DNA of 64,000 nucleotides from Siphonodentalium dalli (taxonomy: Eukaryota > Mollusca > Scaphopoda > Gadilida > Siphonodentaliidae). A model generated the notes under the pieces. That model saw only the letters and a program-made list of their open reading frames with translations. It had not been told where the DNA came from and searched no databases. Each line of letters begins with the position of its first letter. The stretch's first letter is position 1. The position numbers and the translations under genes were made by a program. Below, piece by piece: positions 1 through 11,353 of the stretch. The stretch is taken from the NCBI GenBank assembly GCA_032622095.1, contig CP136062.1, forward strand, positions 165,190,590 to 165,254,589, given 5' to 3'.

Positions 1-865
1 GATATACCACAAGAAAGGTCATAAAAAACTAGAAAGAAAACCCCAATGTGGCATATTATTAGTGCGGTACTCGCCCTGTATTAAATTGTTGAAAACTGCG
101 ATCAGAGTAAGAAATCTTCTCAGATACTAACACATTTTCGGAGCGAATCAGCGCGCTGAGTCTCAAGGAATTATATTCGGAGGAAATCGGAACCACCCGA
201 ATAACGACGATCGGCTGGCACGCACGACTGGGAGAACAGCCAAAACAAAGGCCGGCATGTCGATAACGAAAGTAGATTCAACAAAAAGAGAAAGAAAAAA
301 AAATAATAATAGGGGGCCTATCATAGTTTTTGCATTCAAGTTTTCTAAGTAAAATGTCGACAATTATTTGGCAACTAACAAAGTTTTCACACTCTGTATA
401 TATATTTATATATATATGGAATTTTTGCAAATTTAGGAGAGAATGAGTACGTATTCACAGTGTGCAAAAGACGATTGGCACACCTCCGAAATTATCCAGG
501 TTCACCAATAATAAACAAATCTGGGAATTCTGCCTTCTAATCTAACGTCAACATATTTGGCCGAATACAAGGTGAAGTTATCTGCATGCGAATTATTGAC
601 TTCTGTAAATGTAAATTATAAGCAATATTTCAATAATATTTGACATCACAATAGACCAATCGTGCTGAGCTAGATCGATTGGTCTTCCTGACACTGTTGT
701 AAGAGATTTCTTGAATATTGAAATTTTGTTTGCTTGAAGATTTGTTCAAATTTATGATGAATATACTAGCAAAAAATTATACATTGTCTTTCATTAGTTT
801 CAAAATTGTCTTTCATTAGTTTCAAAATGAATAAGAATAATTTTTTTACAAAAAAATGGTTGTAA
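1..865. other. non-coding, AT-rich, minor repeats
   Basis: No gene is supported here. The sequence is AT-rich. A short hairpin lies at 653-685 (arms AGACCAATCG and CGATTGGTCT). A ~24-bp unit containing TGTCTTTCATTAGTTTCAAA is repeated twice in tandem near 784-828. Short reading frames are no longer than chance. Confidence 0.7.
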
Positions 866-1480
866 CTTGAAAGAACAATTTAGAGTAGGCCTACTCCCTT
901 TATCCAAGATTCATGCTGGCTGTGAAAGACCGATGGGATTATTTTAGCCCGATCGGTATATTTTAGCCCGATCGGGCTATTATTGATTGATCGGTGGTCC
1001 ACCCAGACCTGTAGGATATGCGCACTATAGGATATAGATAAGGCGTTTTATGTATGGGAGGCCTATTTCACTTGAAAGAACAATTTATAGTAGGCCTACT
1101 CCCTTTATCCAAGATTCAGGCTGGCTGTGAAAGACCGATCGGTCTATTTTAGCCCGATCGGTCTATTTTAGCCCGATTGGGCTATTATTGATTGATCGGT
1201 GGTTCACCCAGACCTGTAGGGTATGCGCGCTATAGTATATAGATAAGGCGTTTCATGTATGGGAGGCCTATTTCACTTGAAAGAACAATTTATAGTAGGC
1301 CTACTCCCTTTATCCAAGATTCAGGCTGGCTGTGAAAGACCGATCGGTCTATTTTAGCCCGATCGGTCTATTTTAGCCCGATCGGGCTATTATTGATTGA
1401 TCGGTGGTTCACCCAGACCTGTAGGATATACGCACTATAGCATATAGATACGGCATGTCATGTATGGGATACCCATTTCA
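866..1480. repeat. tandem repeat, three copies of a 205-bp unit
   Basis: Three consecutive copies start at about 866, 1071 and 1276, giving a 205-bp period. Each begins CTTGAAAGAACAATTTA and ends near TATGGGAGGCCTATTTCA. Inside each unit a smaller motif built on TTTTAGCCCGATCGG is itself repeated two or three times, with GATCG palindromes. Copies differ by only a few bases, so the expansion is probably recent. No coding potential is seen. Confidence 0.95.
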
Positions 1481-1501
1481 CATTTATTATTCATTTACGA
1501 T

Positions 1502-1545
1502 GAAGCGCAAATATTTCGCAAAATAACATCTATCATTTGCGCTTC
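1502..1545. repeat. inverted repeat of GAAGCGCAAAT
   Basis: GAAGCGCAAAT at the left is matched by ATTTGCGCTTC at the right with about 22 bp between. The arm resembles the half-site of the palindromes clustered at 2.1-2.7 kb, so it is probably a diverged outlier of that cluster. Confidence 0.7.
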
Positions 1546-1622
1546 AGTGTAAATCATTTGCGCAAATAAAAATTAATATGCATTGATATCATCCCCCTGA
1601 ATTAATTTTAAATGGCACAGAC

Positions 1623-1994
1623 CCACCATATGAGGGAAGCACCCCCCCCCCCCCCCCCCCCCCAGTAACCCCAATATCTCTTTTATGACCATGGAAATGG
1701 TAGAGATATGTGCAGGATATATCTCTTTTATAAAATATACTAGATCTCTGGGATGGAGACACAAATTCTTGGGGACAGGGATGCTGATAATATGAAAATT
1801 GGGGTTTTCCCCAATTTCAAGTAAATAAGTACACCATATGAGGGAAGCGAGTCCCCAGTAACCCCGAATTCCATATTTATGGCCATGGAAATGGTATATA
1901 TCTGTGTAGGAGATGTCCCTTTAATAAAATATACTAGAGCTCTGGGAGTGAGGCACCAATTCTTGGGACACCAGGGACAGAGATGCTGATATAT
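1623..1994. repeat. diverged direct duplication, ~170 bp, two copies
   Basis: About 1623-1788 and 1831-1994 are two related copies. Both contain CACCATATGAGGGAAGC, CAGTAACCCC, ATGGAAATGGTA, AAAATATACTAGA and ACAGGGATGCTGAT-type blocks in the same order. The first copy carries a homopolymer run of 22 C at 1642-1663 that the second lacks. No protein is suggested. Confidence 0.85.
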
Positions 1995-2120
1995 GCATAT
2001 GGAAATATTTTTTCTTCAATGTTTCAGTATTATATGGGGCTACTACTATGGGTCCATGATAATATACTATGAGATGGACTCTATCATTCACAATCAGAGG
2101 GAAGTAAGGGAGTGTTAGGT

Positions 2121-2737
2121 ATTTGCGCTTAAGCGCAAATATATTGATAGACATATACTTGCGCTTAAGCGCAAATGATTCATTTTCACATTTTATATTA
2201 ACTAATTGCATTTAAGCGTAAATCAGTTACTCTTAATGTAATCATTTACGCTTAAGCATAATTGACTTATGCGTTATCATAATACATTGGAATTATATTA
2301 AGAGCAATAATTTCATCGGCTGTCTTACCTTATATGTATATTTGTATAATCTGATGTATGTTAACTTACTGGCATTAGTAATGTGGTTGCATCCATTTCA
2401 GCTTGAGTATGTGGAGTTCAATGGGGGTGTATATGAATTACGGTTAAGCGCAACTCATTTACGCTTAAGTGGATTTCATTTACACTTAAGCGTAATTGAA
2501 ATGAATTATGCTTAAAGCAAATACATGTACCTATCTCCAACTGGTTTCCTCAGTCTGAACATCCATCTTAGTATGGGATCTGGGTGGAGTCCTCACCTAT
2601 GTTTGAGTAATGTTTTATGGCCTGAGTTAATTTGAGTTTAGAGCAAATCACATGGGAGTCTTTTTTACATTTATTATTTATTTGCATACAAATATTTGCG
2701 CTTAAGCATAAAGCAATTGCGCTTACTTAGTGCAAAT
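2121..2737. repeat. cluster of about ten GCGCTTAAGCGC palindromes
   Basis: A perfect 20-bp palindrome, ATTTGCGCTTAAGCGCAAAT, lies at 2121-2140 and a 16-bp perfect core at 2159-2174. Degenerate versions (ATTTACGCTTAAGCATAAT type) follow near 2208, 2243, 2441, 2456, 2477, 2505, 2692 and 2715. Spacing is irregular, so this is a cluster of short palindromes and not a normal tandem array. Possible roles (dispersed repeat, protein-binding cluster) are inference. Confidence 0.8.
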
Positions 2738-2739
2738 AC

Positions 2740-3699
2740 ACAACACTTCTTTACTTCCATCCAATTTAACTGTCAATGATTGAGTCCATCTTATGGTATA
2801 TTTATTTGGGCCTATATAAACTCAAAAATTGAAGAAAACATAATTCCATATGGATATCTATATCACTATCGCTGTCCCAAACAAATACGGTATGTACTAG
2901 AATAGTGAATAGCAACATGGCACACACGTAGCATTGCACAGGTAATTAAACAGTTTGAAATACACATGTAAGACAACTCTTTCTGCACGAGACTGTACCT
3001 GCTGTAGTTCGATCATAAAATCGGTCAACGATCTGCAACGATTACAAATTTCTATAAATAGTAACATTTTCAACTGTTACCGTTGTTCATTGCTCGGTCA
3101 TGACCACTTTGATTATAATTCTTTCATAACTCGGTCAATGTTCTTCCGTTGGTGATTTCAGGCAATAATTCCTTTTATATCCCTCCCATTCGAATTGACT
3201 ATACCGCTTGTTTTTCGTTTTATTAAGCTGATGTTACGCTATTCCAGCAAACGGCCTCCCTCCACGGAAGCTATTTTCTGAGAACGAAAGCCGACTCAAT
3301 CCCGACCAAGTCGGAAGTGTTCGGGTGTTTCCGCGACTGCACACGACAACTCGTTTGTGTATTTATTTCGCGTTTACAGTGGAATTATTCGTCCCGATTG
3401 AGGGAAAGTAAATAGTTAGTTACGTGGCCGTATAATTAGTACAAACTGATATCTGGTTAGGGCATTTCGTGTATGGGGGTTATTTTATTCAGTCTTTCCA
3501 CAGAATAACGCAGGGAACTCAATTGTGAGGTTCAATTTACGTTTCACATCACTTTAAGCATGCTATAGCGAATTTAAAAACAAACTGGATAAAACCTTAG
3601 GGGCATGTTATAACTCAAAACTATCACCAAGTATTCACAGTAATAATTTTGATGCCCATGAAAACTGTAAGATTCCCTGAAACTAAACCTACAAATAAG
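2740..3699. other. no gene recognised
   Basis: Mostly unique-looking sequence. A GC-richer patch near 3240-3400 has no long reading frame or splice-bounded exon that I can defend. The text near 3450-3480 faintly recalls the end of the 205-bp unit at 0.9-1.5 kb. Confidence 0.5.
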
Positions 3700-3889
3700 T
3701 CTGTTAAAGAATATAAGAAAAAATTATTAAAATTGTAAAAAATAATAACAAATGATGAAAAATTGTTAGGCCAATGCATTCTCTTATATATGCGAGGCGA
3801 CCTATGGTCGACTCGCATATATAAGAGAATGCATTGGCACAGGGTATATGGGTTGATACAAAAATCGGACTTGGCACTGAAAGGGTTAA
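3700..3889. mobile_element. piggyBac-like MITE with central hairpin (partial)
   Basis: The core is a hairpin at about 3771-3838: GCCAATGCATTCTCTTATAT on the left, its complement on the right, around GCGACCTATGGTCG. The right end reads TTGGCACTGAAAGGG followed by TTAA (3886-3889), the target preferred by piggyBac-type transposases. The flank AACAAATGATGAAAAATTG matches the intact copy at 37425-37632 in reverse orientation. The left end is not clear. Confidence 0.75.
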
Positions 3890-4308
3890 AGAAGTATATT
3901 TTAAATGTAACCCTTTCTATACTAAATACTCATTGACAAGTAGCTACCTTAGGAAAATTCAACAAAATTACCTATGGCCATTTGTTGAACTTATTATCTG
4001 AACAATTAATTCCAATGAATAGGAATCCTTCAGTTGTATAAAATGCTGCCAGTATAATCTTATTATCCTTATATACCCTAAACACCACTCCAGGTGAATA
4101 ATATACCATTCCAATGTATATTTTTATAACTGATGGGAGAATCCATTTAGTAAAGAAAGGGGTAGGAGAGAATGAGTGTCATATATGTTTACTTGTTTAT
4201 TGATTCCAATTTCTTACAATTGTTTTTCTATATATTTTTAAGTTATCAGAGGCTCCTTTTGTGTTTCAAATTGAGGCAGTGGTGACTATGTCAGAGATAA
4301 ATCCATCA

Positions 4309-4921
4309 GTGCATAGCAGGGTTCGCGCTGCCATTTGCCAAATTTGCCAATGGCAAAAGTAATTCACATTTGGCAAAAAATATTTTCAATTGGCAAACAA
4401 TTTGGCAAGTCACGTTTGATTCATCAAGACAGTATAATAATATTTTTCAACCAATACCACTGATTTCGGGATACTCTTTCATTAATAGTATTATTGGTCG
4501 TGATAAGGTTATGAAAAGTTAACACCTCTATCAAGATGCAGTTAATCTGATATCATTAGTATCGACGGGTGGATAGTTTGCTAGTATGTCTGGTGGTGGT
4601 GTTTACATAGCTAATCCTCTTTGTTTCGATGTGTCTTTCTGATGAAGAAACTATTCTACAATTTCATTGTTATGCTGTTGGTTTATTGTTCTAAGATAAA
4701 CCAAAGTATAGAGGCGAGAATTATAAATAATGGACTACTTTCTTATCGATATCAAATGTCTTTCAAGCAGCGATTGTCAAAATAATCAAAATGAAAGACA
4801 CAATGATGTAGAAACTGATAGCATTTGGCAACTTCTAACAGCAGTTGGCAAAAATTATTTTCATTTTGGCAAAATATTTGGCAAAAGTAAATTATGGGCC
4901 AGCGCGGACCCTGGTGCATAG
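4309..4921. mobile_element. hAT-type MITE with 8-bp TSD
   Basis: The 597-bp element at 4317-4913 begins CAGGGTTCGCGCTG and ends CAGCGCGGACCCTG. It is flanked by identical 8-bp duplications GTGCATAG at 4309-4316 and 4914-4921. CAGGG-type ends and 8-bp duplications are typical of the hAT superfamily. Subterminal regions are packed with TTTGGCAAA/TTTGCCAAA motifs, which could serve as transposase binding sites (inference). No transposase is encoded. A second, inverted copy lies at 60164-60760. Confidence 0.93.
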
Positions 4922-4945
4922 TGTTGAGGACTGCATTTGCCAATA

Positions 4946-5290
4946 ACTATACCGCCTTTAAAAAAAAAAAGAGGGTATATTGTTTTGCACCTGTCCGTCC
5001 GATATATGTTCCTGTCATCACTCGAACAGTGGTGCTCGGATCTCAATGTAATTTGGTATGTATGTTCACTACTATGAGGACATTCAGTGAAGCATTCAAT
5101 CGTTTTGTTTGAGTTTTCCATTCTAGAGTTATTCATCTTTGTTTATCTGGATATCTTGGATTTTTGGTCCATCCAGGCCATAACTTGAACAGTAGTGCTC
5201 GGATCTCAATGAAGTTTGGTATGAATGTTCACCACTATATCATTCATCTTTGTTTACTTGAAAATATCTGATTATAATTGACTAGTTGAC
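4946..5290. repeat. Helentron/pearl-like satellite fragment
   Basis: A start resembling the element at 5.4 kb (TATACCGCC, an A run, then GAGGGTATA and CTGTCCGTCCG) is followed by two related units about 163 bp apart. Both contain AGTGGTGCTCGGATCTCAAT-like text, near 5026 and 5189. No 3' end with a hairpin was seen, so the copy looks truncated. Confidence 0.6.
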
Positions 5291-5436
5291 AATATTTGTA
5301 GGATAAATTTGTCATTTTATATTAGCCCGAGTTTCCTTCGAGGTAAACCAGCTGGTGAAATCGGTTTGGGATAAAGCCCTGATTGGTGGCTATAGAGAAT
5401 TTGTTTTTGGCTCTCCAATGGGGTTTTTATCTAGTT

Positions 5437-6234
5437 ATACCCCCCGCAACGAAGTTAGGGGGGGTATACTGGAGTCAGCTTGTCCGTCCGTCCGTCGTCC
5501 GTCGTCCGTCGTCCGTCGTCCGTCCGTCCGTGGACACAAATTTGTCCGGAGTTTTTCTCAGTCATTTTTTGATCAATTTCCGTGAAACTTGGCACAGACA
5601 TCAACCATCATGGGAACCTGTGCACCTGCGATTATGACGTCTGTCGGACTTTTTTTTTTGGAGTTATTCCCCCTTTTTCGACTTAGAAAATTTTCGCAAC
5701 ATGTATACTTTTGTCCGAGCTTTTATTCCTACATTTTTCAGTCAATTTTTTTAAAACTTGGCACAGATATTTAGTACCATTGGAACTTGTGCACCTGCGA
5801 TTATGACATCTGTCCGACATTTTTTGGTGGAGTTATCCCCCTTTTTCAACTTAGAAACTTTTTTTGCAACATGCATAAATTTTGTCCGAGCTTTTATTCC
5901 TACATTTTTCGGTCAATGTTTTTGAATCTTGGCACTGATATTTAGTACCATGGGAACCTGTGCCCCTGCGATTATGACGTCTGTCCGACATTTTTTGTGT
6001 GGAGATATTCCCCTTTTTCGACTTAGACATTTTTTCGCAACATACATAATTTTGTCCAAGCTTTTATTCCTACAATTTTCGGTCAATAGGTTTAAGATTA
6101 GGGTTATGGTTGTACACCTGCAATGGGAACTGTTATTTTATTATTTTAACTAAATGTTTACTGACATGTGAAACATCTTAGTATTTTAAAAAGGGGGGTA
6201 TCCGTAGTCCCATTGGGACAGTCACACCTCTAGT
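5437..6234. mobile_element. Helentron-associated (pearl-like) non-autonomous element
   Basis: The parts occur in a recognisable order. A TACCCCCC subterminal repeat (5440s) is followed by GGGGGGTATACTGG, a (GTCC)n-type microsatellite near 5481-5530, then two to three tandem core units of ~170 bp (landmark ATTATGAC at 5631, 5800, 5971). Next come the inverted GGGGGGTATC near 6193 and a terminal hairpin GTCCCATTGGGAC at 6207-6219. This matches the layout described for bivalve pearl repeats and Helentron-derived HINEs. Class is inferred from architecture; no Rep/helicase is present. Confidence 0.75.
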
Positions 6235-6557
6235 TTTATTTTGTCTCTGCAATTCAAACAAATACCATCGTTTTTTGATAATGCACTTTGATATTTTCAG
6301 CACTGTCTCAGTTAAACATATAGGAGATACCTCAGACTAATTTTGAAGGTATATTTGTTTATATGGTGACTAAATTATTTTTATAATAAATAATGGATTA
6401 TCTGTTTCCTTGAATTTTCATCCCAATAACATACTGTATTAAATATGGTCTATCTCTTCCTAAACATATTTTATATAGTTTCCCGGAGTATAAATTAATA
6501 GATATGAATTGAAGACACCTGTCCAGAAACCCTTCTATTGATTTTATATCGATATTT
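6235..6557. other. no gene recognised
   Basis: AT-rich spacer between two mobile elements. No reading frame or splice-bounded exon is convincing. Confidence 0.6.
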
Positions 6558-7780
6558 AATTTAGCGCACGCTCACTCCTGCGGCGAATTGACGTGTGTAC
6601 ATATGTGTGTATATGTATGCGAATCTGAGATATGTAGTATTCAACATTTTCAGCCCAATCTAAAAAATAGACTGAACCCACCTAAAATAGAGATAATTTA
6701 TTCAAAATTCAAGGGTCACCGAGTCAAAAATTATATTGTTGGTGATGGCCGCTATTTTGTTTTGATTAATTCCACCTCAAAATAAGTGAAATTGATAAAA
6801 AAAACACCAAGATCGAAAATAAATAACTTTTTTTTGGCAAATGTTAGTCATACTCCTTTATATAGAGGCAAATCATGCTCCACAAGCCAAAGATAATATG
6901 ATCATGAGTAAACGTAATTTGCGCCCGTTTGTTACTGCTCATGGGATTATCGGATGAATTTTTTTTATTTTTAGAAGGATTTGATGATAAACTGTAACGG
7001 GACACAAGGAAATCATATATATGTAAATGATCACATATAACTTAAATGTTGGCAGATGTGTTGTTTAGCCTGACCGTGTAATACGAGTCTCAGCTGTCTG
7101 GCCATCGACGCAGTCCTGTCTGGAGTTTTGTGCGCCGATGTAGGTAGTGATGTCATGATGTACGTCTTGATGTGATGACATTCCCAAGAAGCAATCTTAA
7201 AAGGACTCTGCGATCTTTCAATCGGAACTTTTCGGCCTTGAACTTTGAGAATATTTCATCAATCTTTTAGGCGGAAATACCGTTAGAAAATGGAAGATAA
7301 TATCTAAACGGCCAGTAAGGCCCCTAGATTCCGCTATCGGGGCAAATATTTTTAATAATTTTATAAAATATGTAAACAAAACGTTTTCATGCAATTTAAC
7401 TTTTTGTTAACCAGAGCTTTTGTTTAATTTACATTAACTTTTTTAAATATCTTTGGCTTTAGGAGCATGATGTTCCTACATATGATGAAGTATAGCTAAC
7501 ATTTGCTGGATCAAAGTTGTTTATTTTTGCCCTGGAGCATTTTGCTCAGTTAGACATTTCGAGGTGGTATTAATCAATACAAAATGGCGGCCGTCGCCAA
7601 CAATAATTTATTGGACTCCGCTGACCCTTGAGTTATGAATAAATTATTCTATTTTAGGTAAGTTCAATCTATGTTTAGAGTGGGCTGAAAAAGTCAATTA
7701 GTATATCTCATATTCGCATACGTATACCCTAGGTCGCTTCGCTTCTGCAGCTTTGCCGTGGGAGAGTGGGCGCTATTAAA
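6558..7780. mobile_element. long-TIR fold-back element, ~1.2 kb
   Basis: Two inverted arms of roughly 350-400 bp (about 6558-6930 and 7380-7780) pair over most of their length. Shared blocks include TTTCAGCCCA, TAATTTATTC, GGCCGCTATTTTG-type text and CAAATGTTAG, with many indels. The ends read TTTAGCGC and GCGCTATTAAA. The ~450-bp centre has no transposase. Arm divergence suggests an old, non-autonomous DNA transposon of unknown superfamily. Confidence 0.8.
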
Positions 7781-7957
7781 AATTACGAATTGTAATTAAT
7801 CTAAAGCACTGAAGTTAACAAATTGTGAAATTCCATGAAAAAATTTGGTATCGTCTTCCATAGTGGGTGTAAAAAGCTTATAGCCTACTGTCATCTCCGT
7901 TTCCAACCGATATAACATGCCTCCAAATCTCGATAAGATACAGCAACAATTTTATGT

Positions 7958-8050
7958 TTAAACCTTTCATGATGGGAGACTCTATAAGAGATTGCATTGG
8001 CATAGGGTTTTTGCAAAAATTCAGGAAGCACCAGTCATCAAAGGATTAAT
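7958..8050. mobile_element. degenerate piggyBac-like MITE
   Basis: It starts AAACCTTTCATGATGGGAG and ends AGGAAGCACCAGTCATCAAA followed by GATTAAT, with AGATTGCATTGGCATAGGG in the middle. These blocks match the element at 12678-12927 that overlaps the fucosyltransferase gene. Much of the central hairpin is deleted. Confidence 0.7.
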
Positions 8051-8478
8051 CCAAAAGACGATTCTCCACACTCTGCAAACACACTTAGTGCCAACGTGAA
8101 GAGAGTGAACTGAACGCCCTGCCCTATCAAACACTTTTTATACTTTTTCTCCTTGCATGGTCATTACTAGTAATTTATTTTATTGCTCCAATGTGATATT
8201 TTGATTTATTATATGCTCAACAATAGATTATAGAAGAAATCGCCAACAGATAATAATCGTTATCCACCTATAGCAGTGAAGATATGGAAAATTACACTTT
8301 CATTGTAGCTTTGACGTTACGGACGTCTATGACATAACTGAATTTCTTGAATAACTAGCAATGAACTGTAAAATGTTAACCATATATAGTAGCATTAGTA
8401 TAATTCTATTATGAAGTATTAGAATAAATGTGACCTGGTTATAATGGGTATATACACAGCATGCTTAAAATAAAAATA
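8051..8478. other. no gene recognised
   Basis: AT-rich sequence without a convincing reading frame or repeat. Confidence 0.6.
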
Positions 8479-8609
8479 AAATCTAGTGTTTTTTTAGTGA
8501 ATGCCAAAAATTATCTCATCAGTGACTGAGACAAATTTCTAATTTTTGCGAGTGTCTTTGTCGCGGTCACGATTGAGATAATTTTTGTATCCACTAAAAA
8601 GCACTAGAT
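8479..8609. mobile_element. small palindromic MITE, ~130 bp
   Basis: Arms TCTAGTG...TTTAGTG and CACTAAAAAGCACTAGA enclose a second inverted pair, AAAAATTATCTCA / TGAGATAATTTTT. The whole stretch folds into one imperfect hairpin. No coding content. Superfamily unknown. Confidence 0.75.
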
Positions 8610-8630
8610 ATCCTCTATTTACCACACAAT

Positions 8631-8880
8631 TTGAAAGTAATAAAAAAAATTCATGTAATCAAATATTTTTAAAATATGTCCCCAAAACTCATTAAAGATA
8701 CAAATAAACTTACTTTATTATAAACATAAAATAATCTCATAAAATTTGTTTAAAAAACAACGAAACATCATGAAAGTAATAACTTTGATTTATTCATGTA
8801 AAATATTATTCCAAAAATATGTCCACATAACTCATAAAAACATCAGAAATATAAATATAAACTTCCTTTATTATCAAATG
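8631..8880. repeat. diverged direct duplication
   Basis: About 8631-8740 and 8774-8880 share, in order, GAAAGTAATAA, TTCATGTAA, AATATGTCC, AACTCAT and AAACTT-CTTTATTAT. This looks like an old tandem duplication of ~140 bp. Confidence 0.6.
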
Positions 8881-9811
8881 TATAAGATACTACCCACAAA
8901 CTATTAGAATTCCTCACCAAAAATGGGTTTAAACCTAGGAAGATTCTGGTAAGAAAAGCCATGCACCAACACAAATTGACTGTATCTTCATAAAACAAGG
9001 CCAACCAATGACAGTTCCTGACATTTTCCAACCTGATTAGAAACCATTGGCACTTGACTGGCGTACTCCAATACTTGATTACGAATCATCTGAAATGAGA
9101 AAATCACAGGCAAATTATGTCTTGTATGCTGGAAGATGTATTTGAACAGTGTTCCAGGATAATTTTCACAAAAACTATTTACGCATCAATTTAGTTTCTA
9201 GAATATAATAATTGCAGTTTTAGCCAAGAGTTGCCACCCCCAATAAAATATTTTGTTAGATACAAAAATTTCTACTAATTTATTATAATTATTCTCGGTG
9301 ACTTAGAGTGATAATAATTTTTAGGAACATTGTAATTGTTTTTCTATAAATGAATTAAATCATGAAATTGCTTAATTAATATTCACTTTTGAGTCATTCC
9401 CGGTATTATAAGGTATAGTAATGGTGTTTGCCGGGTTTCCCCTAGAGATAAAATGTTGGGGCCCCTTTTCTTGTTGCCGGGGGAAAAACACAATTGCCAC
9501 TGATGTTGACAAGGAAGATACACCTACAAATAGTAGTATACATGTAACTGGCTTCTAGTAAGTTCTACTCTGGTTATTTAATACTTCAAACGATGTGCCC
9601 AACGGACTAGCTATTTTGGTATAGACAGATAAACGATGGCAATCAATGGCCACTGCCGACAATTTCAGATCGATAGCAACATGCTTTCTGCATTCCTCGA
9701 CCCTTGACCTCCAAGTTTATCAAGGTTTGCCAAGTGGTTTCGTCAGTCAACACATGGCACAAACTACATGATAAGATTTCTCTCCCTTGCTATGATCGAG
9801 TGGAGGCCCAT
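8881..9811. other. no gene recognised
   Basis: Unique-looking AT-rich DNA. The small patch TTGCCGGGTTTCCCCTAGAG at about 9428-9447 resembles GC-rich transposon ends elsewhere in the window, but no element is defined. Confidence 0.5.
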
Positions 9812-9859
9812 ATGGATTTTCGCAAAATTTCAGGAAGCTCCCATCATGGAAGGATTAAA
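9812..9859. mobile_element. piggyBac-like MITE end fragment
   Basis: TTTCGCAAAATTTCAGGAAG followed by CTCCCATCATGGAAGGATTAA matches the right end of the element at 12678-12927. Only one end is present. Confidence 0.65.
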
Positions 9860-9984
9860 AGCCCACTTAATTTTGAATCCCCAGATCACATTATATATAA
9901 CATATTCCATATATTATATACTATTTGAAAGAGGAAGCCCCTATACATTGTATTATGAACTTGTCGGTCGTGGTAAAGTGTGGA

Positions 9985-10064
9985 TACGAGATAACTCGTA
10001 GTCGGCACCCAGCCAAAATACCATGAGATGGCGTTGCTCTGTGCCAACTACGAGTTATCTCGTA
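9985..10064. repeat. inverted repeat TACGAGATAACTCGTAGT
   Basis: TACGAGATAACTCGTAGT at 9985-10002 is matched by ACTACGAGTTATCTCGTA at 10047-10064. Each arm is itself nearly palindromic, so two alternative folds are possible. Confidence 0.85.
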
Positions 10065-10221
10065 GTGCGTTTATGCCATGTTTTTGTGTGATCCAAGCTG
10101 ACACATGCTCAGTATTGGGGTTTGAGGGTGGTTATATGGTGCTATCTACCTATTTAATACATAATATAAAGTTGGCACCCTGGAATGTTACACAAAAGGG
10201 TTCCGGCACTCAATGTGTTAA

Positions 10222-10650
10222 CGCTCCCAAATTACTATTTCTTTGGCTTCGGGGTAACAAATATTTGATTCGAGTCGAGGAACACACCAATCAAAGCTCA
10301 GAGTGATCAGATATTGATTTTTGAAATTTGTTATTTCTCGAGATATGCACTTTTTGTGGCCTGGAAAAAATTGTCATGGCGGCGGTCTCGGACAAAATTG
10401 CGGATGAAGATGGATAACGCTAAAACCAAGTGGTAAGATGGCCAATTTTCGTGATAATATGGCCATATTTTGTTAAACAACATGTTGATAAATTACACGT
10501 TTTGGGAAATGTTTTACCGTAGTTGACAGTGGTTAGCATTAATTTGTTTTAATTAATCAATTCTGATTACTAAAGCGTAATTTGAAGAAATGTTGTTGTT
10601 GTATCTTGATGATATGGGGACCATCTGATCGGATTGGGTACCTCTAAATG
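10222..10650. repeat. dispersed repeat, copy A
   Basis: This block is shared with 11281-11520 and 27697-27975. Common text includes CTTTGGCTTCGGGGTAA, TTGATTCGAGTCGAGGAAC, AGTGATCAGATATTGATTTT and GACAAAATTGCGGATGAAGA. Its last ~85 bp (AAGAAATGTTGTTGTTGTA, GGGGACCATCTGATCGGATT) recurs near 34149-34230. No encoded protein was recognised, so the family is unnamed. Confidence 0.8.
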
Positions 10651-11280
10651 GGCCTTTAAAACTTTATGACTTCTAATGTACTCTTCAGTCAAAATGGCAT
10701 GAGCAAACATCAATATAAAACTTGGTGCAAATTGTGCCTCACCTTACCAGTACAATTTGTAGAAAATGTAATCAATTACATTCAGCAACATCTGTATTAT
10801 CTGAAAGGAATCAATTAAAGATATATTATGGACTTGTTCGGGTGCGTTAAACTTTTAAGTTAAGATTATCCGCCATTTCTATTTTATCACCCTACCGGAG
10901 TGTTTCACATCACTTTATTATAAAGAAGAGTATAGGAAAAAGTGGTCAATCAAGTTCCAACATAGTCCAAAAACAGTACTTATGTTGGCTGCATATTCAA
11001 CAGTTTTAAATTATTTCAATAACTTAGTAATTTTTCATGAATTACATTGGCCATTCACTAAACTGCATCAATTATAAACATTATTTTGAGAATCCAGAAC
11101 GACCCTGCTTCAAATCTATTTAATATCCGGGCACAAAAACAATTGATAGATAAATGATACAACCAAGTGGGGTTGTGTTTCTTCATCAACCAAAATGACA
11201 TATGAGAAGCCGCTTGAGATACATAAAAGCCAAAACAAACAAATGTTTTGTACTATTTAAAGATTCATTATCCGAATTAG
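10651..11280. other. no gene recognised
   Basis: AT-rich sequence between two copies of a dispersed repeat. No coding or clear repeat structure. Confidence 0.5.
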
Positions 11281-11318
11281 CGATCCCAAATTACTATTTT
11301 ATTTATTTTCTTTTGCTG

Positions 11319-11353
<35 letters not shown>

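Noticed and set aside
1573-1764. Frame with a run of glycines
   Set aside because: The glycines come from the 22-C homopolymer in a repeat.
10028-10306. 92-codon plus-strand frame
   Set aside because: It starts in an inverted repeat and ends in a dispersed repeat whose other copies do not keep the frame open.
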